This document shows positions 1 through 7,627 of a stretch of DNA of 32,418 bases, piece by piece (the stretch's first letter is position 1; each line of letters begins with the position of its first letter). The notes below the pieces were generated by a model, which ran no database searches, had not been told where the DNA came from, and was given only the letters and a program-made list of their open reading frames with translations. Both the position numbers and the translations under genes were made by a program. The stretch is from Paludibacteraceae bacterium (GTDB lineage: Bacteria > Bacteroidota > Bacteroidia > Bacteroidales > Paludibacteraceae), in contig JAKSKX010000024.1 in NCBI GenBank assembly GCA_024401535.1, positions 1 through 32,418 on the forward strand, in the 5' to 3' direction.

Positions 1-2387
1 CAACCATTATTACAATCTTTGTCTTCACTGAAACAGTCGATTCCTGAATCATACAGATAATATGAAATACGATAGTTTCCATAGTTAATATATGGTTCTA
101 CGGCATCATTGAACAAACGTGCCATAAGTTGCAAACGAGAACCATCAATGCCATTAGCAAAAGAGACATTAACCCTAGGACGACCTCCGTCAATCCATCC
201 GGCTTCGGAAGAGTTTTCAAAGTTGATAGTAAACTTTGCCATGTTTCCGTCATTAACCTTTCTTCTGTCAACGTCCTTAGAGATAAGCAAAGAACGAGCA
301 ACCACGTCCACACAGTTACGCTGCATAGTTGGAGTCTTGTAATTAGGATACTCGTTAGTAACCCAACCCGAACCGTTGGAACATTTGACCTCTGCTGTTG
401 TACAGTAACGGCCGCTTGCATTATCCGCTGCCTTCAACTTGTACCAAACCTGACCTACTGTCTTTGCCAAGTTGCCAGACTCGAAGTCCAAGTTTACACC
501 AACCTTGTTGTCACTCTTGAGACCAGCCACTGTACCGATATTCCAAGTGACTGTATGGTTCGCCTTGTTATAGACACCACCTTCTGAAGCTTCAAGGAAA
601 ATAAAGTCTTCAGGAACATTCTCAACAATTATCACATTCTTGGCATCTACCGAACCATAGTTACGATAATCCAAAAGGAACTTTATCTGGTCACCTGTAT
701 AGCAATAGGTTACAGAGTCCTCGATAGCACGATAAATCTTCATGTTAGCCAGAGGATTCATCTGGCTTGGAGCATGGTAGTTACCAGAAGTTACCATCAT
801 ACCCAAATGACGAGCCCAACCATGCATGTAATGAGGCACACCTGTAAGGTAGTTATCGCCATGATCTGTTCCATAGTCCCACTCGATAGCACACTGACGG
901 TACAAAGAGCCCATCAAATCATAGTCCTGGGCAGATACAGCAGAAAACGAACCTGTACCATTCTGCCAGTTAATGACCATAAAGTGAGCTGGATCTGTAG
1001 TCGCTCCAGTCACTGGGTCGTATTGCCACTCAGTTGTTGCCGGACCTGAATAAGGGATCTTCGGGTCACCGTATGTCATACACTCTCCGTCAGCCCAACC
1101 AACAGGGTTGTTTAGGAACTCGCTCATTCTGACTGCAGCGTCATACTCGTATGTATTAGAGCCAGGCACAGCCTTGTGTGTCTTAGGATTCCAAGTGTTT
1201 ACAGGATTTCCATGCCACATATAGTTGCTGATTGTACGCCAAGAGCAACGGTAATCCTCTCCCTGATCAAAGTTAGTGTATTTTGTTACCGAGCCATCGT
1301 CACTGACTTCGCTCCATCCTGCAGTAGGAATAGCTTTAGGGCCTTTGGAAATCAAGTCGCCAATCAACCAGTCAGAGGAAGCCTCTCCTCTCTTAAACTG
1401 CTCTATTTCAAATGGATCTCCGCCCAACTCCTCAAATAGTTCCCAGAACTCTCGGAAATAGGCTGGTGCATCATAGTCAATGTGCTGCTTAATACCACTC
1501 GGGAACTCAGGAACAAGCGAAACACCATTCACATCCACCATATTGGTTCCCGGCAATGCAAAAATATTTTTGGACTCTGTAAAAACTGTTGGATTTGCAG
1601 TAGCCCACTTCGTTTGTTCATTCCATGTATCTCCACCTTTAGGATAACCATCCAAACCAATAAGACCTGAATTTACACGCATCGGGTTCTCAGTTGGGAA
1701 CTTCGTACTCAATGCGACCAAACCTCGAATAGCATTTATCATCTCTTGCTTGTAAGAAATAGGCTCACCACAAGCATCTTTCACTATGTTTCCATCAAGG
1801 TCACGCATAAATTCACCCCACTGCTTGTAAGCAACATAAAGTGCTAAAGCAACATCGACATCTCCATCGGCAGCAGTATTTCCTCCACCTTCAGCATCAT
1901 CACTTATAGCAAAAGGACCATACATATAATCTTCAGCAAGGGAAGAACAATCCTTATACCTCTTCGTTCTGTTTCTTCGTTTGTCATGCGTACACATCCA
2001 ATAGCCATTGAATGTAACAACATCACCCATATAGGCTGCGGCAAGAAGTCCGTAACCATCTCCCTCAGTACAGTCATAGGCTGACTTTTCTGGAGTATAT
2101 ATGTATTTGTAGCCACCCCACTCGTCTCCCGTATAGACAAACTCATTAGCGTGAATTTGGTATGCGTCACGAATGTCCTGCTCCAACTCGGCATGAACGA
2201 CACCCTCGGCATTTTTTGTACCAAGGTTTCCCAACTTATGGGATTTTCCGTAAGTATATTCCAAGAACTGAGGGAAAGGGTATGCAGGATCTCCTGAATT
2301 GATATATACAGGTACTCCAAGCGAAGACAACACTCCGCAACAGAGCATTGACCCAACGATTATTAACTTTTGTATCTTATTGTTCAT
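1..2387 (-). CDS. Secreted glycoside hydrolase family 8 with DUF11-like C-terminal repeats (partial, 3' end outside window)
   Basis: An unbroken frame runs from ATG at 2387 to the left edge (795 codons, no stop), so the C-terminus is missing. Residues 1-25 look like a Sec signal peptide (MNNKIQKLIIVGSMLCCGVL). The catalytic region carries GH8 hallmarks: TEGDGYG with candidate acid Glu108, and AADGDVDVALALYVAYKQWG with Asp174 and Asp176, matching the family's DGDxxxAxAL...WG block. EDYRxxWR near 376-383 resembles the family's DxxRxxWR segment. From about 545 come two immunoglobulin-like DUF11-type repeats (GDQIKFLLDYRNYGSVDAKN; NDGNMAKFTINFENSS). GH8 enzymes cut beta-1,4 glucans, xylo-oligosaccharides or chitosan; the substrate cannot be read here. 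The missing end could hold a type IX secretion sorting domain, as in the M6 protease of this window. The GH8 call is fairly secure, the repeat call moderate. Confidence 0.8.
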   Translation of the reverse strand, partial: MNNKIQKLIIVGSMLCCGVLSSLGVPVYINSGDPAYPFPQFLEYTYGKSHKLGNLGTKNAEGVVHAELEQDIRDAYQIHANEFVYTGDEWGGYKYIYTPEKSAYDCTEGDGYGLLAAAYMGDVVTFNGYWMCTHDKRRNRTKRYKDCSSLAEDYMYGPFAISDDAEGGGNTAADGDVDVALALYVAYKQWGEFMRDLDGNIVKDACGEPISYKQEMINAIRGLVALSTKFPTENPMRVNSGLIGLDGYPKGGDTWNEQTKWATANPTVFTESKNIFALPGTNMVDVNGVSLVPEFPSGIKQHIDYDAPAYFREFWELFEELGGDPFEIEQFKRGEASSDWLIGDLISKGPKAIPTAGWSEVSDDGSVTKYTNFDQGEDYRCSWRTISNYMWHGNPVNTWNPKTHKAVPGSNTYEYDAAVRMSEFLNNPVGWADGECMTYGDPKIPYSGPATTEWQYDPVTGATTDPAHFMVINWQNGTGSFSAVSAQDYDLMGSLYRQCAIEWDYGTDHGDNYLTGVPHYMHGWARHLGMMVTSGNYHAPSQMNPLANMKIYRAIEDSVTYCYTGDQIKFLLDYRNYGSVDAKNVIIVENVPEDFIFLEASEGGVYNKANHTVTWNIGTVAGLKSDNKVGVNLDFESGNLAKTVGQVWYKLKAADNASGRYCTTAEVKCSNGSGWVTNEYPNYKTPTMQRNCVDVVARSLLISKDVDRRKVNDGNMAKFTINFENSSEAGWIDGGRPRVNVSFANGIDGSRLQLMARLFNDAVEPYINYGNYRISYYLYDSGIDCFSEDKDCNNG

Positions 2388-2437
2388 AAACCCTACTATT
2401 TCCTAATATAAAAAAACACGAAATATTCTAATGTTGG

Positions 2438-2445
2438 CAAAAATA
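2438..2445 (-). promoter_or_regulatory. Possible -7 element for the GH8 gene
   Basis: The minus strand reads TATTTTTG, a full match to the Bacteroidota -7 consensus TAnnTTTG. It would give a leader of about 45 nt. A clear -33 TTTG is lacking (TGTG at 19 nt spacing), so this is weak. Confidence 0.3.
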
Positions 2446-2535
2446 ATTATTTTTTGGTAATAAACACATCTTTAGTTCAATATTTTTAAACTCAACTCCA
2501 ACCCTAGACAAGCAAGGCCACGATTTTAAACATAC

Positions 2536-2567
2536 AAAAGAGGCTTATCTAGCAGATCAGCCTCTTT
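2536..2567 (-). terminator. Rho-independent terminator of the 2687-4101 cassette
   Basis: AAAGAGGCT (2537-2545) pairs perfectly with AGCCTCTTT (2559-2567) across a 13 nt loop. On the minus strand the stem is followed by a short T run. It lies about 120 nt past the stop of the membrane-protein gene. Confidence 0.6.
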
Positions 2568-2686
2568 GATAATTGTTAATTTATAAATTAATTGGTTATG
2601 ATTAAAAATAAAGGGAAAAAACTCTACCTGTAAAAGACTATACAATAATTATTTTGTTTTCCCTTGACTTTTCTTACACATTACTA

Positions 2687-3286
2687 TCAAAAAATCATTC
2701 TTGTAAAGACAACAGAAAAAACAATAATTATGATTGAAAGATACAAATATTTCTCTACTCTTTTGGGGTTAAAATATAATGTCATAATCAACCCTAAAAC
2801 ATAGATCACACTCAAACACAGCGCCAATAAGAGCTTAGACGTAAATCCGACAGGGAAACAAAAGGAAGAAACCAACACTACCAATAGTGCTATTGCTATG
2901 GTCAGCTTATTCTTAAGCAAGGCCATTGACACACCTATAAAAGCCTTCACTTTCGAAACCGTTTTAGAAACCTTTGCATTAGGAACTTCTGACAGAGTTG
3001 CATTCTCCTCAGCTCCCATCTTCATTTTAATTCTGGCAATTAGTGCAGGGAGTTCTGCCTGAGGAATATCTGCGTCCAACATTTTCAATTTAAGCACATC
3101 TATTTGACTGTCTAGGTTATCGTTTCTTATACTAGCCACTATAATTTCAATGATTGACCTTAATGGCGTTAAATCACCGAGCGAAAAACTTTGAGCTAAA
3201 TCCTGAATCTTATCCCAGTTATTATCAATTGAGTTGTTGACAACACAATCTATTATTTTTTCTTCTATAAATGACTTGTCGTTCAT
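2687..3286 (-). CDS. Hypothetical protein with C-terminal membrane segments
   Basis: 199 residues, family not recognised. Residues 1-110 are soluble and mixed-charge, probably helical. From about 115 the protein turns strongly hydrophobic, with three likely membrane helices: LTIAIALLVVLVSSFCF (about 128-144), LLLALCLSVIYVLGLIMTLYF (about 152-172) and YLSIIIIVFSVVFTRMIF at the extreme C-terminus. It is the last gene of a tight same-strand set, starting 17 nt after the TerB-like gene stops, so it is probably co-translated with it. The architecture (soluble N-domain, short membrane anchor) fits a membrane receptor or effector for its small cytosolic neighbours, but this is inference only. Base composition is slightly more AT-rich than the core genes nearby. 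Confidence 0.7.
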   Translation of the reverse strand: MNDKSFIEEKIIDCVVNNSIDNNWDKIQDLAQSFSLGDLTPLRSIIEIIVASIRNDNLDSQIDVLKLKMLDADIPQAELPALIARIKMKMGAEENATLSEVPNAKVSKTVSKVKAFIGVSMALLKNKLTIAIALLVVLVSSFCFPVGFTSKLLLALCLSVIYVLGLIMTLYFNPKRVEKYLYLSIIIIVFSVVFTRMIF

Positions 3287-3303
3287 GATATATCTTTATC
3301 GAA

Positions 3304-3678
3304 TTATATTTCTCTGCTTTTTAACTTTAACTCTACAACGTCCCTATCTATACCCAATTCCGCAGCTTTATCCAAAATAAAAGATTTTTCGGCATCTGTC
3401 AACACTCCGTCCTCGTATGCCAAATCAATCAAGGCATTAATTTTCGCTTCCGCATCAGGAACAGCAGATGTTGAAACCACTTTATTTGAAGACACAACTG
3501 ATTTAGTTATAGTTTGGAAAGGTTTCATCAATTTTAATAACATTGTCAACACTTTACAAATCACCTTCATTCCTGGTATTGGAATTAAAGATGCGTAATC
3601 AATAAGTTCAGAAATTGAGTCCAGATCAATACTGTTTACAAATGACCGAATATCATCTACTTGATTATTTTTACCCAT
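3304..3678 (-). CDS. Small TerB-like protein
   Basis: 124 residues. The N-terminal part is helical with a hydrophobic patch (LIPIPGMKVICKVLTMLLKL, about 31-50). The C-terminal third (about 76-124) reads AKINALIDLAYEDGVLTDAEKSFILDKAAELGIDRD. This follows the acidic loop/helix pattern of TerB-like tellurite-resistance domains (A..D G.lt..E..fl...a..lGi). Only about half of a full TerB domain is present, so it is TerB-like rather than TerB. TerB-type proteins are linked to membrane-associated stress and phage responses. It lies between the amphipathic-repeat gene (9 nt gap) and the membrane-protein gene (17 nt gap), apparently in one transcript. Confidence 0.7.
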   Translation of the reverse strand: MGKNNQVDDIRSFVNSIDLDSISELIDYASLIPIPGMKVICKVLTMLLKLMKPFQTITKSVVSSNKVVSTSAVPDAEAKINALIDLAYEDGVLTDAEKSFILDKAAELGIDRDVVELKLKSREI

Positions 3679-3687
3679 ACTGCACTA

Positions 3688-4101
3688 TTAATCATTAGTT
3701 TTACCATATTTCTTTTTACCTTCCTCAGCAAAAGATTTCAATTTTGCGACAAAGTCTATAAGTGGACTTAAATCTTTTTCTTGCGTTTTTTGAGCTTCCT
3801 CTAATTTTTCTAATGTTCCATCAAAATCAAAATGATTGATTGTTTCATAGAATTTTGAAGCAAGCAAATTCTGAATACCTTCTGCCGCCTCTCCTCCCTT
3901 ACTTGACAAAAAGTTATAAGTGGATCCCGCTGACTCAGCAACAGAACCATACAATTCTCCAGCCTTTTCTGTCACGCTTTTGGAAATCTCTGCAGCTGAA
4001 TCGCGTAATTCTCCTGCCTTTTCAGACACACTCTTGGAAATCTCTGCAGCTGAGTCATACAATTCACCTGCTTTTTTTGATAAACCGTCAAAAAATCCCA
4101 T
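3688..4101 (-). CDS. Amphipathic 18-residue-repeat protein (LEA/apolipoprotein-like)
   Basis: 137 residues from ATG 4101 (MGFFDGLSKKAGELYDS). An in-frame ATG at 4155 would add 18 residues, but it falls inside the terminator hairpin after the OmpA-like gene, so 4101 is preferred. Residues about 8-60 contain near-perfect copies of an 18-residue unit, KAGELYDSAAEISKSVSE. The period is visible in the DNA: an identical 18-mer at 3982-3999 and 4036-4053, 54 bases apart. Eighteen residues is five helical turns, so the repeat would form a long amphipathic helix with a constant hydrophobic face, as in LEA, DUF883 or apolipoprotein-like proteins that lie on membranes. The C-terminal half is helical and highly charged. 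It is first in a three-gene set. Exact function is unknown. Confidence 0.7.
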   Translation of the reverse strand: MGFFDGLSKKAGELYDSAAEISKSVSEKAGELRDSAAEISKSVTEKAGELYGSVAESAGSTYNFLSSKGGEAAEGIQNLLASKFYETINHFDFDGTLEKLEEAQKTQEKDLSPLIDFVAKLKSFAEEGKKKYGKTND

Positions 4102-4126
4102 AATTTGTTCTTTATATAAAACAACC

Positions 4127-4154
4127 TGGAAGCCGTAAGCTTTTACGACTTCCA
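4127..4154 (-). terminator. Terminator hairpin after the OmpA-like gene
   Basis: TGGAAGCCGTAA (4127-4138) pairs with TTACGACTTCCA (4143-4154): 12 bp with one G-U pair and a 4 nt loop, followed on the minus strand by GGTTGTTTTATA. It begins 11 nt after the OmpA-like stop codon. It may be an intra-operon attenuator, because no clear promoter for the next gene was seen between it and 4101. Confidence 0.6.
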
Positions 4155-4165
4155 TGTATCTTTAT

Positions 4166-5116
4166 TTACTCATTTACTACAATGATCTGAGTTCTGCGGT
4201 TAACCTCAGGATTGTTCTCGTCCAAAGGCTCGCTGCTACCCTTACCCTCGTACTGCAAACGGTCAGCAGAAATGCCCTGAGAAACCAAAAAATCGACAAC
4301 TGCCTTAGCACGGTCCTCGCTCAACTTCTGGTTTACGTCAGCCTTACCCTCTGCGCTTGTATGGCCAACAATCTTCAACTTGACATTCTTGTTCTCCTCC
4401 TTGTCCATAAGTTTCTGAAGGTCATGCAAAACGAACTTAGCGTCGTCAGTCAAATCAGCCTTTCCCATCTCAAACTTTGCTGCGTTGAAGTCTTTCTCGA
4501 TAGCCTCAAGTTCTTTCTCTATCTTGACGATTGTCACTGTATCAACCTTTGTGACAACCTTCTCCACTACCTTCTCATGAACAACCACCTTCTCCTCTGA
4601 ACAGCTCTTACCAACGAAGAACAACAATGCGGCCAAGACAACAAGACCAATCAACAAAGGCAACAACCACTTGTTACTCTTAGCCTTAGGTGGAACATAA
4701 CCGTTCAAATACTCTAAGCTGTAGCTACCCTTCTTTCCTGCCTCCCACTTCTCGAAGCTAGCAATCTCTACATCGTAAAGCTTAGCCTGAGACTCCAACT
4801 TAGGGAAACTGTCCTTAGTCCAGATCAAATGAGTGCTGAAAGAAACCTTTGTTCCGTTTGACAAAGTAACGAAATAGTTGTTCTTCTTCCAGTCTGCCAA
4901 AGCTTCATCATCGCGAGAACTCTCAGTTGAAGCTACCTCCTTCTGAAGCTCAGCCATTGTGTAGATAAGCTTATCACCATTAACCAATGTTGCAGCAGGG
5001 AATGCCTTGTTTAGGTCTGCTACTGTTGACTGTGGATACATCTTAACATAAGCGTCCACGATACCAAGTGCCGCCCACTTTAGGGACTTAGCATGTACTC
5101 TAACTTTTGATGCCAT
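4166..5116 (-). CDS. Inner-membrane-anchored OmpA-domain protein
   Basis: 316 residues. There is no signal peptide. Residues 1-125 form a soluble domain (LNKAFP..., YFVTLSNGTKVSFSTHLIW), then one membrane helix at about 150-169 (WLLPLLIGLVVLAALLFFVG). A Val/Lys-rich charged linker (175-205) leads to an OmpA/MotB peptidoglycan-binding domain (about 208-316) with GHTSAEGKADVNQKLSEDRA and NRRTQI. The usual Asp in GHTD is Ser253 here; the NxxLSxxRA element is intact. The topology is MotB-like: N-domain in the cytoplasm, OmpA domain reaching the cell wall. The N-domain vaguely resembles a small domain common in Bacteroidota (LNxAFP plus a G-x-x-I-x-V-x-x-x-W strand), a memory-based guess. It is transcribed toward the small-gene cassette and separated from it by a hairpin. 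Confidence 0.8.
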   Translation of the reverse strand: MASKVRVHAKSLKWAALGIVDAYVKMYPQSTVADLNKAFPAATLVNGDKLIYTMAELQKEVASTESSRDDEALADWKKNNYFVTLSNGTKVSFSTHLIWTKDSFPKLESQAKLYDVEIASFEKWEAGKKGSYSLEYLNGYVPPKAKSNKWLLPLLIGLVVLAALLFFVGKSCSEEKVVVHEKVVEKVVTKVDTVTIVKIEKELEAIEKDFNAAKFEMGKADLTDDAKFVLHDLQKLMDKEENKNVKLKIVGHTSAEGKADVNQKLSEDRAKAVVDFLVSQGISADRLQYEGKGSSEPLDENNPEVNRRTQIIVVNE

Positions 5117-5484
5117 AATATTTAAATCTTTTAATTAATACCGTTATTCAAATTATTCGGATTGCCTGTTTGCTTTCAACTCATGTTAAACAAAAAGGTT
5201 CTCTTACCCATATGATTTTTAGAATAAGCTACAATAGTCCTAATTCATTGATAAAATCTATGTAGTCCCATATTTCTGCAACAAAAGTACATGGTTTGGC
5301 ACTATTCATTTTGGTCCTTTTTGTTCCTTTTAAGTTTAGGCAGCATAAAAAAATTGGAACAGTAAAAAACATGCAACGTAATATGTTGTTTAGCAGAATA
5401 TAACGGCTTATCTTCTTATAGCATAAAAAAAGAAAAGGTCTGCGAATATATCACAGACCTTTGTTTATGGAATATCGAGAAATA
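5117..5484. other. Intergenic region between purM and the OmpA-like gene
   Basis: This AT-rich gap contains the purM terminator at its right end and presumably the promoter of the OmpA-like gene. The best candidate is a minus-strand TACTTTTG at 5282-5289, matching TAnnTTTG, without a convincing -33 box. It would give a leader of roughly 160 nt. No coding frame was recognised. Confidence 0.5.
5425..5462 (-). terminator. purM terminator
   Basis: AAAGGTCTG (5434-5442) pairs perfectly with CAGACCTTT (5454-5462), with an 11 nt loop. On the minus strand the stem runs into TTTTCTTTTTTT. It lies 22 nt beyond the purM stop. Confidence 0.8.
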
Positions 5485-6651
5485 TTAGTACTCGAATACA
5501 CCGAACTCGCTTTCGATTCTTAGCTCCTTTTTGTCCGAAGCCTCGCATCTACCTACGATTTGAGCATCAATACCGAAACTCTTAGAAATCTCTATCACCT
5601 TCTGGGCATTCTTCTCGTCAAGATAAATCTCCATACGGTGTCCCATATTGAAAACCTTGTACATCTCTGCCCAATCAGTCTTGCTCTGCTCCTGAATAGT
5701 CTTGAACAATGGAGGAACAGGGAACATATTGTCCTTGACAATACGCATCTTGTCTATGAAGTGAAGAACCTTTGTTTGTGCTCCACCTGAGCAATGCACC
5801 ATTCCGTGAATCTCTGGACGAAGCTCGTCAAGAATCTTCTTAATTACAGGAGCGTATGTACGAGTTGGAGAAAGAACCAACTTACCTGCATTCAAAGGAC
5901 TGCCTTCTACAGAATCAGTCAAGTTCAAGCCTCCCGAATAAACCAAATCCTCTGGAACCGCCTTGTCGTATGTCTCAGGGTACTTGTTAGCAATAGACTT
6001 GTTGAACACATCGTGACGTGCGCTAGTAAGTCCGTTGCTTCCCATTCCACCGTTATACTCCTTCTCGTATGTAGCCTTACCATAGCTTGCAAGACCTACG
6101 ATGACGTCACCAGGCTTGATATTTGCGTTGTTTATTACATCAGCTCTCTTCATACGGCAAGTAACAGTACTGTCAACGATGATTGTACGAACAAGGTCAC
6201 CAACATCAGCAGTCTCTCCACCTGTTGCATAAACGCCTACACCCATCTCACGAAGCTCAGCAAGAAGCTCATCTGTACCGTTGATGATTGCGCTGATAAC
6301 CTCTCCTGGGATCAAGTGCTTGTTACGACCGATTGTCGAAGAAACAAGGATACCATCCACAGCGCCAACACAAAGAAGGTCGTCAATATTCATAATGAGA
6401 GCATCCTGCGCAATACCCTTCCAAACAGAAAGGTCGCCTGTCTCCTTCCAATAAGCGTAAGCCAACGATGACTTTGTTCCAGCACCATCGGCGTGCATGA
6501 TGTTGCAGTACTCTGGATCTCCGCCCAAAATATCTGGGATAATCTTACAGAATGCGTTAGGGAAAACTCCCTTGTCAATATTCTTGATTGCGTTATGTAC
6601 ATCCTCCTTGCCGGCAGACACACCACGCATCATATATCTTTTATCGCTCAT
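5485..6651 (-). CDS. purM: Phosphoribosylformylglycinamidine cyclo-ligase (AIR synthetase)
   Basis: 388 residues. PurM closes the imidazole ring of AIR from FGAM using ATP in de novo purine synthesis, in the cytosol. Family features are clear: MHADGAGTKSSLAYAYW (the ATP/substrate loop, corresponding to DGVGTK), MNIDDLLCVGA, GGETADVGDLV, DVIVGLASYGKATYEKEYNGG and the late segment FNMGHRMEIYLDE. It is longer than the roughly 345-residue proteobacterial enzyme, in line with the longer Bacteroidota form. The gene appears monocistronic, with its own -7 element and terminator. The ATG at 6651 is supported by the -7 element (TACCTTTG) about 25 nt upstream. It looks like a core gene flanked on both sides by accessory genes. 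Confidence 0.95.
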   Translation of the reverse strand: MSDKRYMMRGVSAGKEDVHNAIKNIDKGVFPNAFCKIIPDILGGDPEYCNIMHADGAGTKSSLAYAYWKETGDLSVWKGIAQDALIMNIDDLLCVGAVDGILVSSTIGRNKHLIPGEVISAIINGTDELLAELREMGVGVYATGGETADVGDLVRTIIVDSTVTCRMKRADVINNANIKPGDVIVGLASYGKATYEKEYNGGMGSNGLTSARHDVFNKSIANKYPETYDKAVPEDLVYSGGLNLTDSVEGSPLNAGKLVLSPTRTYAPVIKKILDELRPEIHGMVHCSGGAQTKVLHFIDKMRIVKDNMFPVPPLFKTIQEQSKTDWAEMYKVFNMGHRMEIYLDEKNAQKVIEISKSFGIDAQIVGRCEASDKKELRIESEFGVFEY

Positions 6652-6676
6652 TATTAAATGATTTTATAATTTGGTG

Positions 6677-6684
6677 CAAAGGTA
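6677..6684 (-). promoter_or_regulatory. purM -7 promoter element
   Basis: Minus-strand TACCTTTG matches TAnnTTTG exactly and predicts a leader of about 20 nt. No good -33 TTTG lies at the usual distance. Confidence 0.4.
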
Positions 6685-6935
6685 TAAATTTTTCTAAACA
6701 TAGATGCACTATTAGATAAAAGAAAAACAAAACAGGTCAAATCCTTTAGTAGTGTGAGAGGCCAGTCACCTTGAACAATGAGCCGTGACGGGAGTATTGC
6801 CCCCATAATAATAACTTAAACTTTACGACGACTAAAACAACAACAATAATGGTAGAATAATACCGAACACTACACTTTAAACACTTAAAAGTGAGAAAAA
6901 AATAAGTATCAACAAAAAAAGATAAACAAAAATGC

Positions 6936-6943
6936 TAATTTTG
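6936..6943 (+). promoter_or_regulatory. -7 promoter element for the DUF2442-like gene
   Basis: TAATTTTG matches TAnnTTTG and predicts a start near 6950, giving a leader of about 50 nt. The -33 region is A-rich without TTTG. Confidence 0.35.
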
Positions 6944-6998
6944 AAAAGCATATCTCCCAAATACATAAAAGGAGAAAAAGTTAAAGTAATTAACAAAT

Positions 6999-7559
6999 AT
7001 GAGAATACCAGAAGATTGTTATTGTAATGTAATTCCAGAGATTAAGGAACTACGATTTGTTAGAAAGAAGATGGTTGTTAAATTGGTTGATGGTCGAATT
7101 TTTATATTGCCACTTTCAGCCTTTCCTTCTATTCTAAAGATACCAGAAAATGAAAGGAACAACTTTACACTTCTTAGCTCGAGTGAATTTACTTGGGAAG
7201 GTTTTGACAAGGTGTATAACTTGGATCAGGTTATTGGCAAATACGAGATTTATTATCATGAGTCTGATTACACCTATGATCCTTCCCTACTAATAAAAAT
7301 AAAGAACAAGGGAGAAGGATTTGCCTATGTTGTACCAAGATTTACAAGGTTCTTTTTCAGAAATGAAGAGACTATAGAGATTCACTTTAGAGATAAACGA
7401 GTACTCATTTGTCCCTTAGAGAGATTTCCAGGAATTAGAGTACTTCCTCTCAAGAAAAGGAGGAAATATGAACAATGGGGATGGGAAATACAATGGGATA
7501 CTGACTTCACGAACACATCATGTATTCCTGAAGACTTCTTAGGTTTCTTCTGGAAATAA
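6999..7559 (+). CDS. Tandem DUF2442-like protein
   Basis: 186 residues made of two related halves. The first (about 18-80) has VDGRIFILPLSAFPSIL, then ENERNNF, a strand, then NLDQVIG. The second (about 117-182) has RDKRVLICPLERFPGIRVLP, KKRRKYEQWGWEIQWD and IPEDFLG. Both follow the DUF2442 plan: a strand ending in DGR, then PL..FP, a basic helix (ERxx), a strand ending in W, and a final ..DxLG. DUF2442 proteins are usually one-domain, about 80-100 residues, often beside toxin-antitoxin genes; a two-copy form is less usual. It is monocistronic, with its own -7 element and a strong terminator shared with the convergent VWA gene. Function unknown. Confidence 0.75.
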   Translation: MRIPEDCYCNVIPEIKELRFVRKKMVVKLVDGRIFILPLSAFPSILKIPENERNNFTLLSSSEFTWEGFDKVYNLDQVIGKYEIYYHESDYTYDPSLLIKIKNKGEGFAYVVPRFTRFFFRNEETIEIHFRDKRVLICPLERFPGIRVLPLKKRRKYEQWGWEIQWDTDFTNTSCIPEDFLGFFWK

Positions 7560-7569
7560 AGTAAAAAAA

Positions 7570-7606
7570 GCACACAGCCAGTTTTTTCTGGTTGTGTGTT
7601 TCTTTT
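7570..7606. terminator. Bidirectional terminator between the DUF2442-like and VWA genes
   Basis: CACACAGCCAG (7571-7581) pairs with CTGGTTGTGTG (7588-7598): 11 bp with one G-U pair around a TTTTTT loop. It has a T-rich tail on the plus strand and an A-run (7563-7569) that serves as the T-run on the minus strand. Confidence 0.85.
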
Positions 7607-7627
7607 TCTAACTTAATTTCTCATAAA

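Larger units (their letters stand above)
2388..2686. other. Intergenic region upstream of the GH8 gene
   Basis: This AT-rich gap holds the GH8 leader and putative promoter and, from 2536 to 2567, the terminator of the small-gene cassette to its right. No reading frame with coding character was seen. Confidence 0.6.
6652..6998. other. Intergenic region between purM and the DUF2442-like gene
   Basis: This holds the divergent promoters of both flanking genes. The middle (about 6745-6805) is locally more GC-rich (GAGGCCAGTCACC...GCCGTGACGGGAGTATTGCCCCC) than the AT-rich surroundings, but no known RNA family or reading frame was recognised there. Confidence 0.5.

Noticed and set aside
1904-2356. 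150-codon minus-strand reading frame opposing the GH8 frame
   Set aside because: It is out of frame with the GH8 gene on the same strand, has no domain character, and the GH8 motifs lie in the other frame.
4154-4600. 148-codon plus-strand frame
   Set aside because: Antisense shadow of the OmpA-domain gene; Leu/Val-rich because of the reversed codons.
5794-6471. 225-codon plus-strand frame
   Set aside because: It lies fully antisense to the well-recognised purM gene and has no protein-family features.
6745-6805. Possible riboswitch or small RNA in the GC-richer patch next to purM
   Set aside because: No recognisable consensus (including purine riboswitch) and no strong stem set; it is also on the far side of the purM -7 box.
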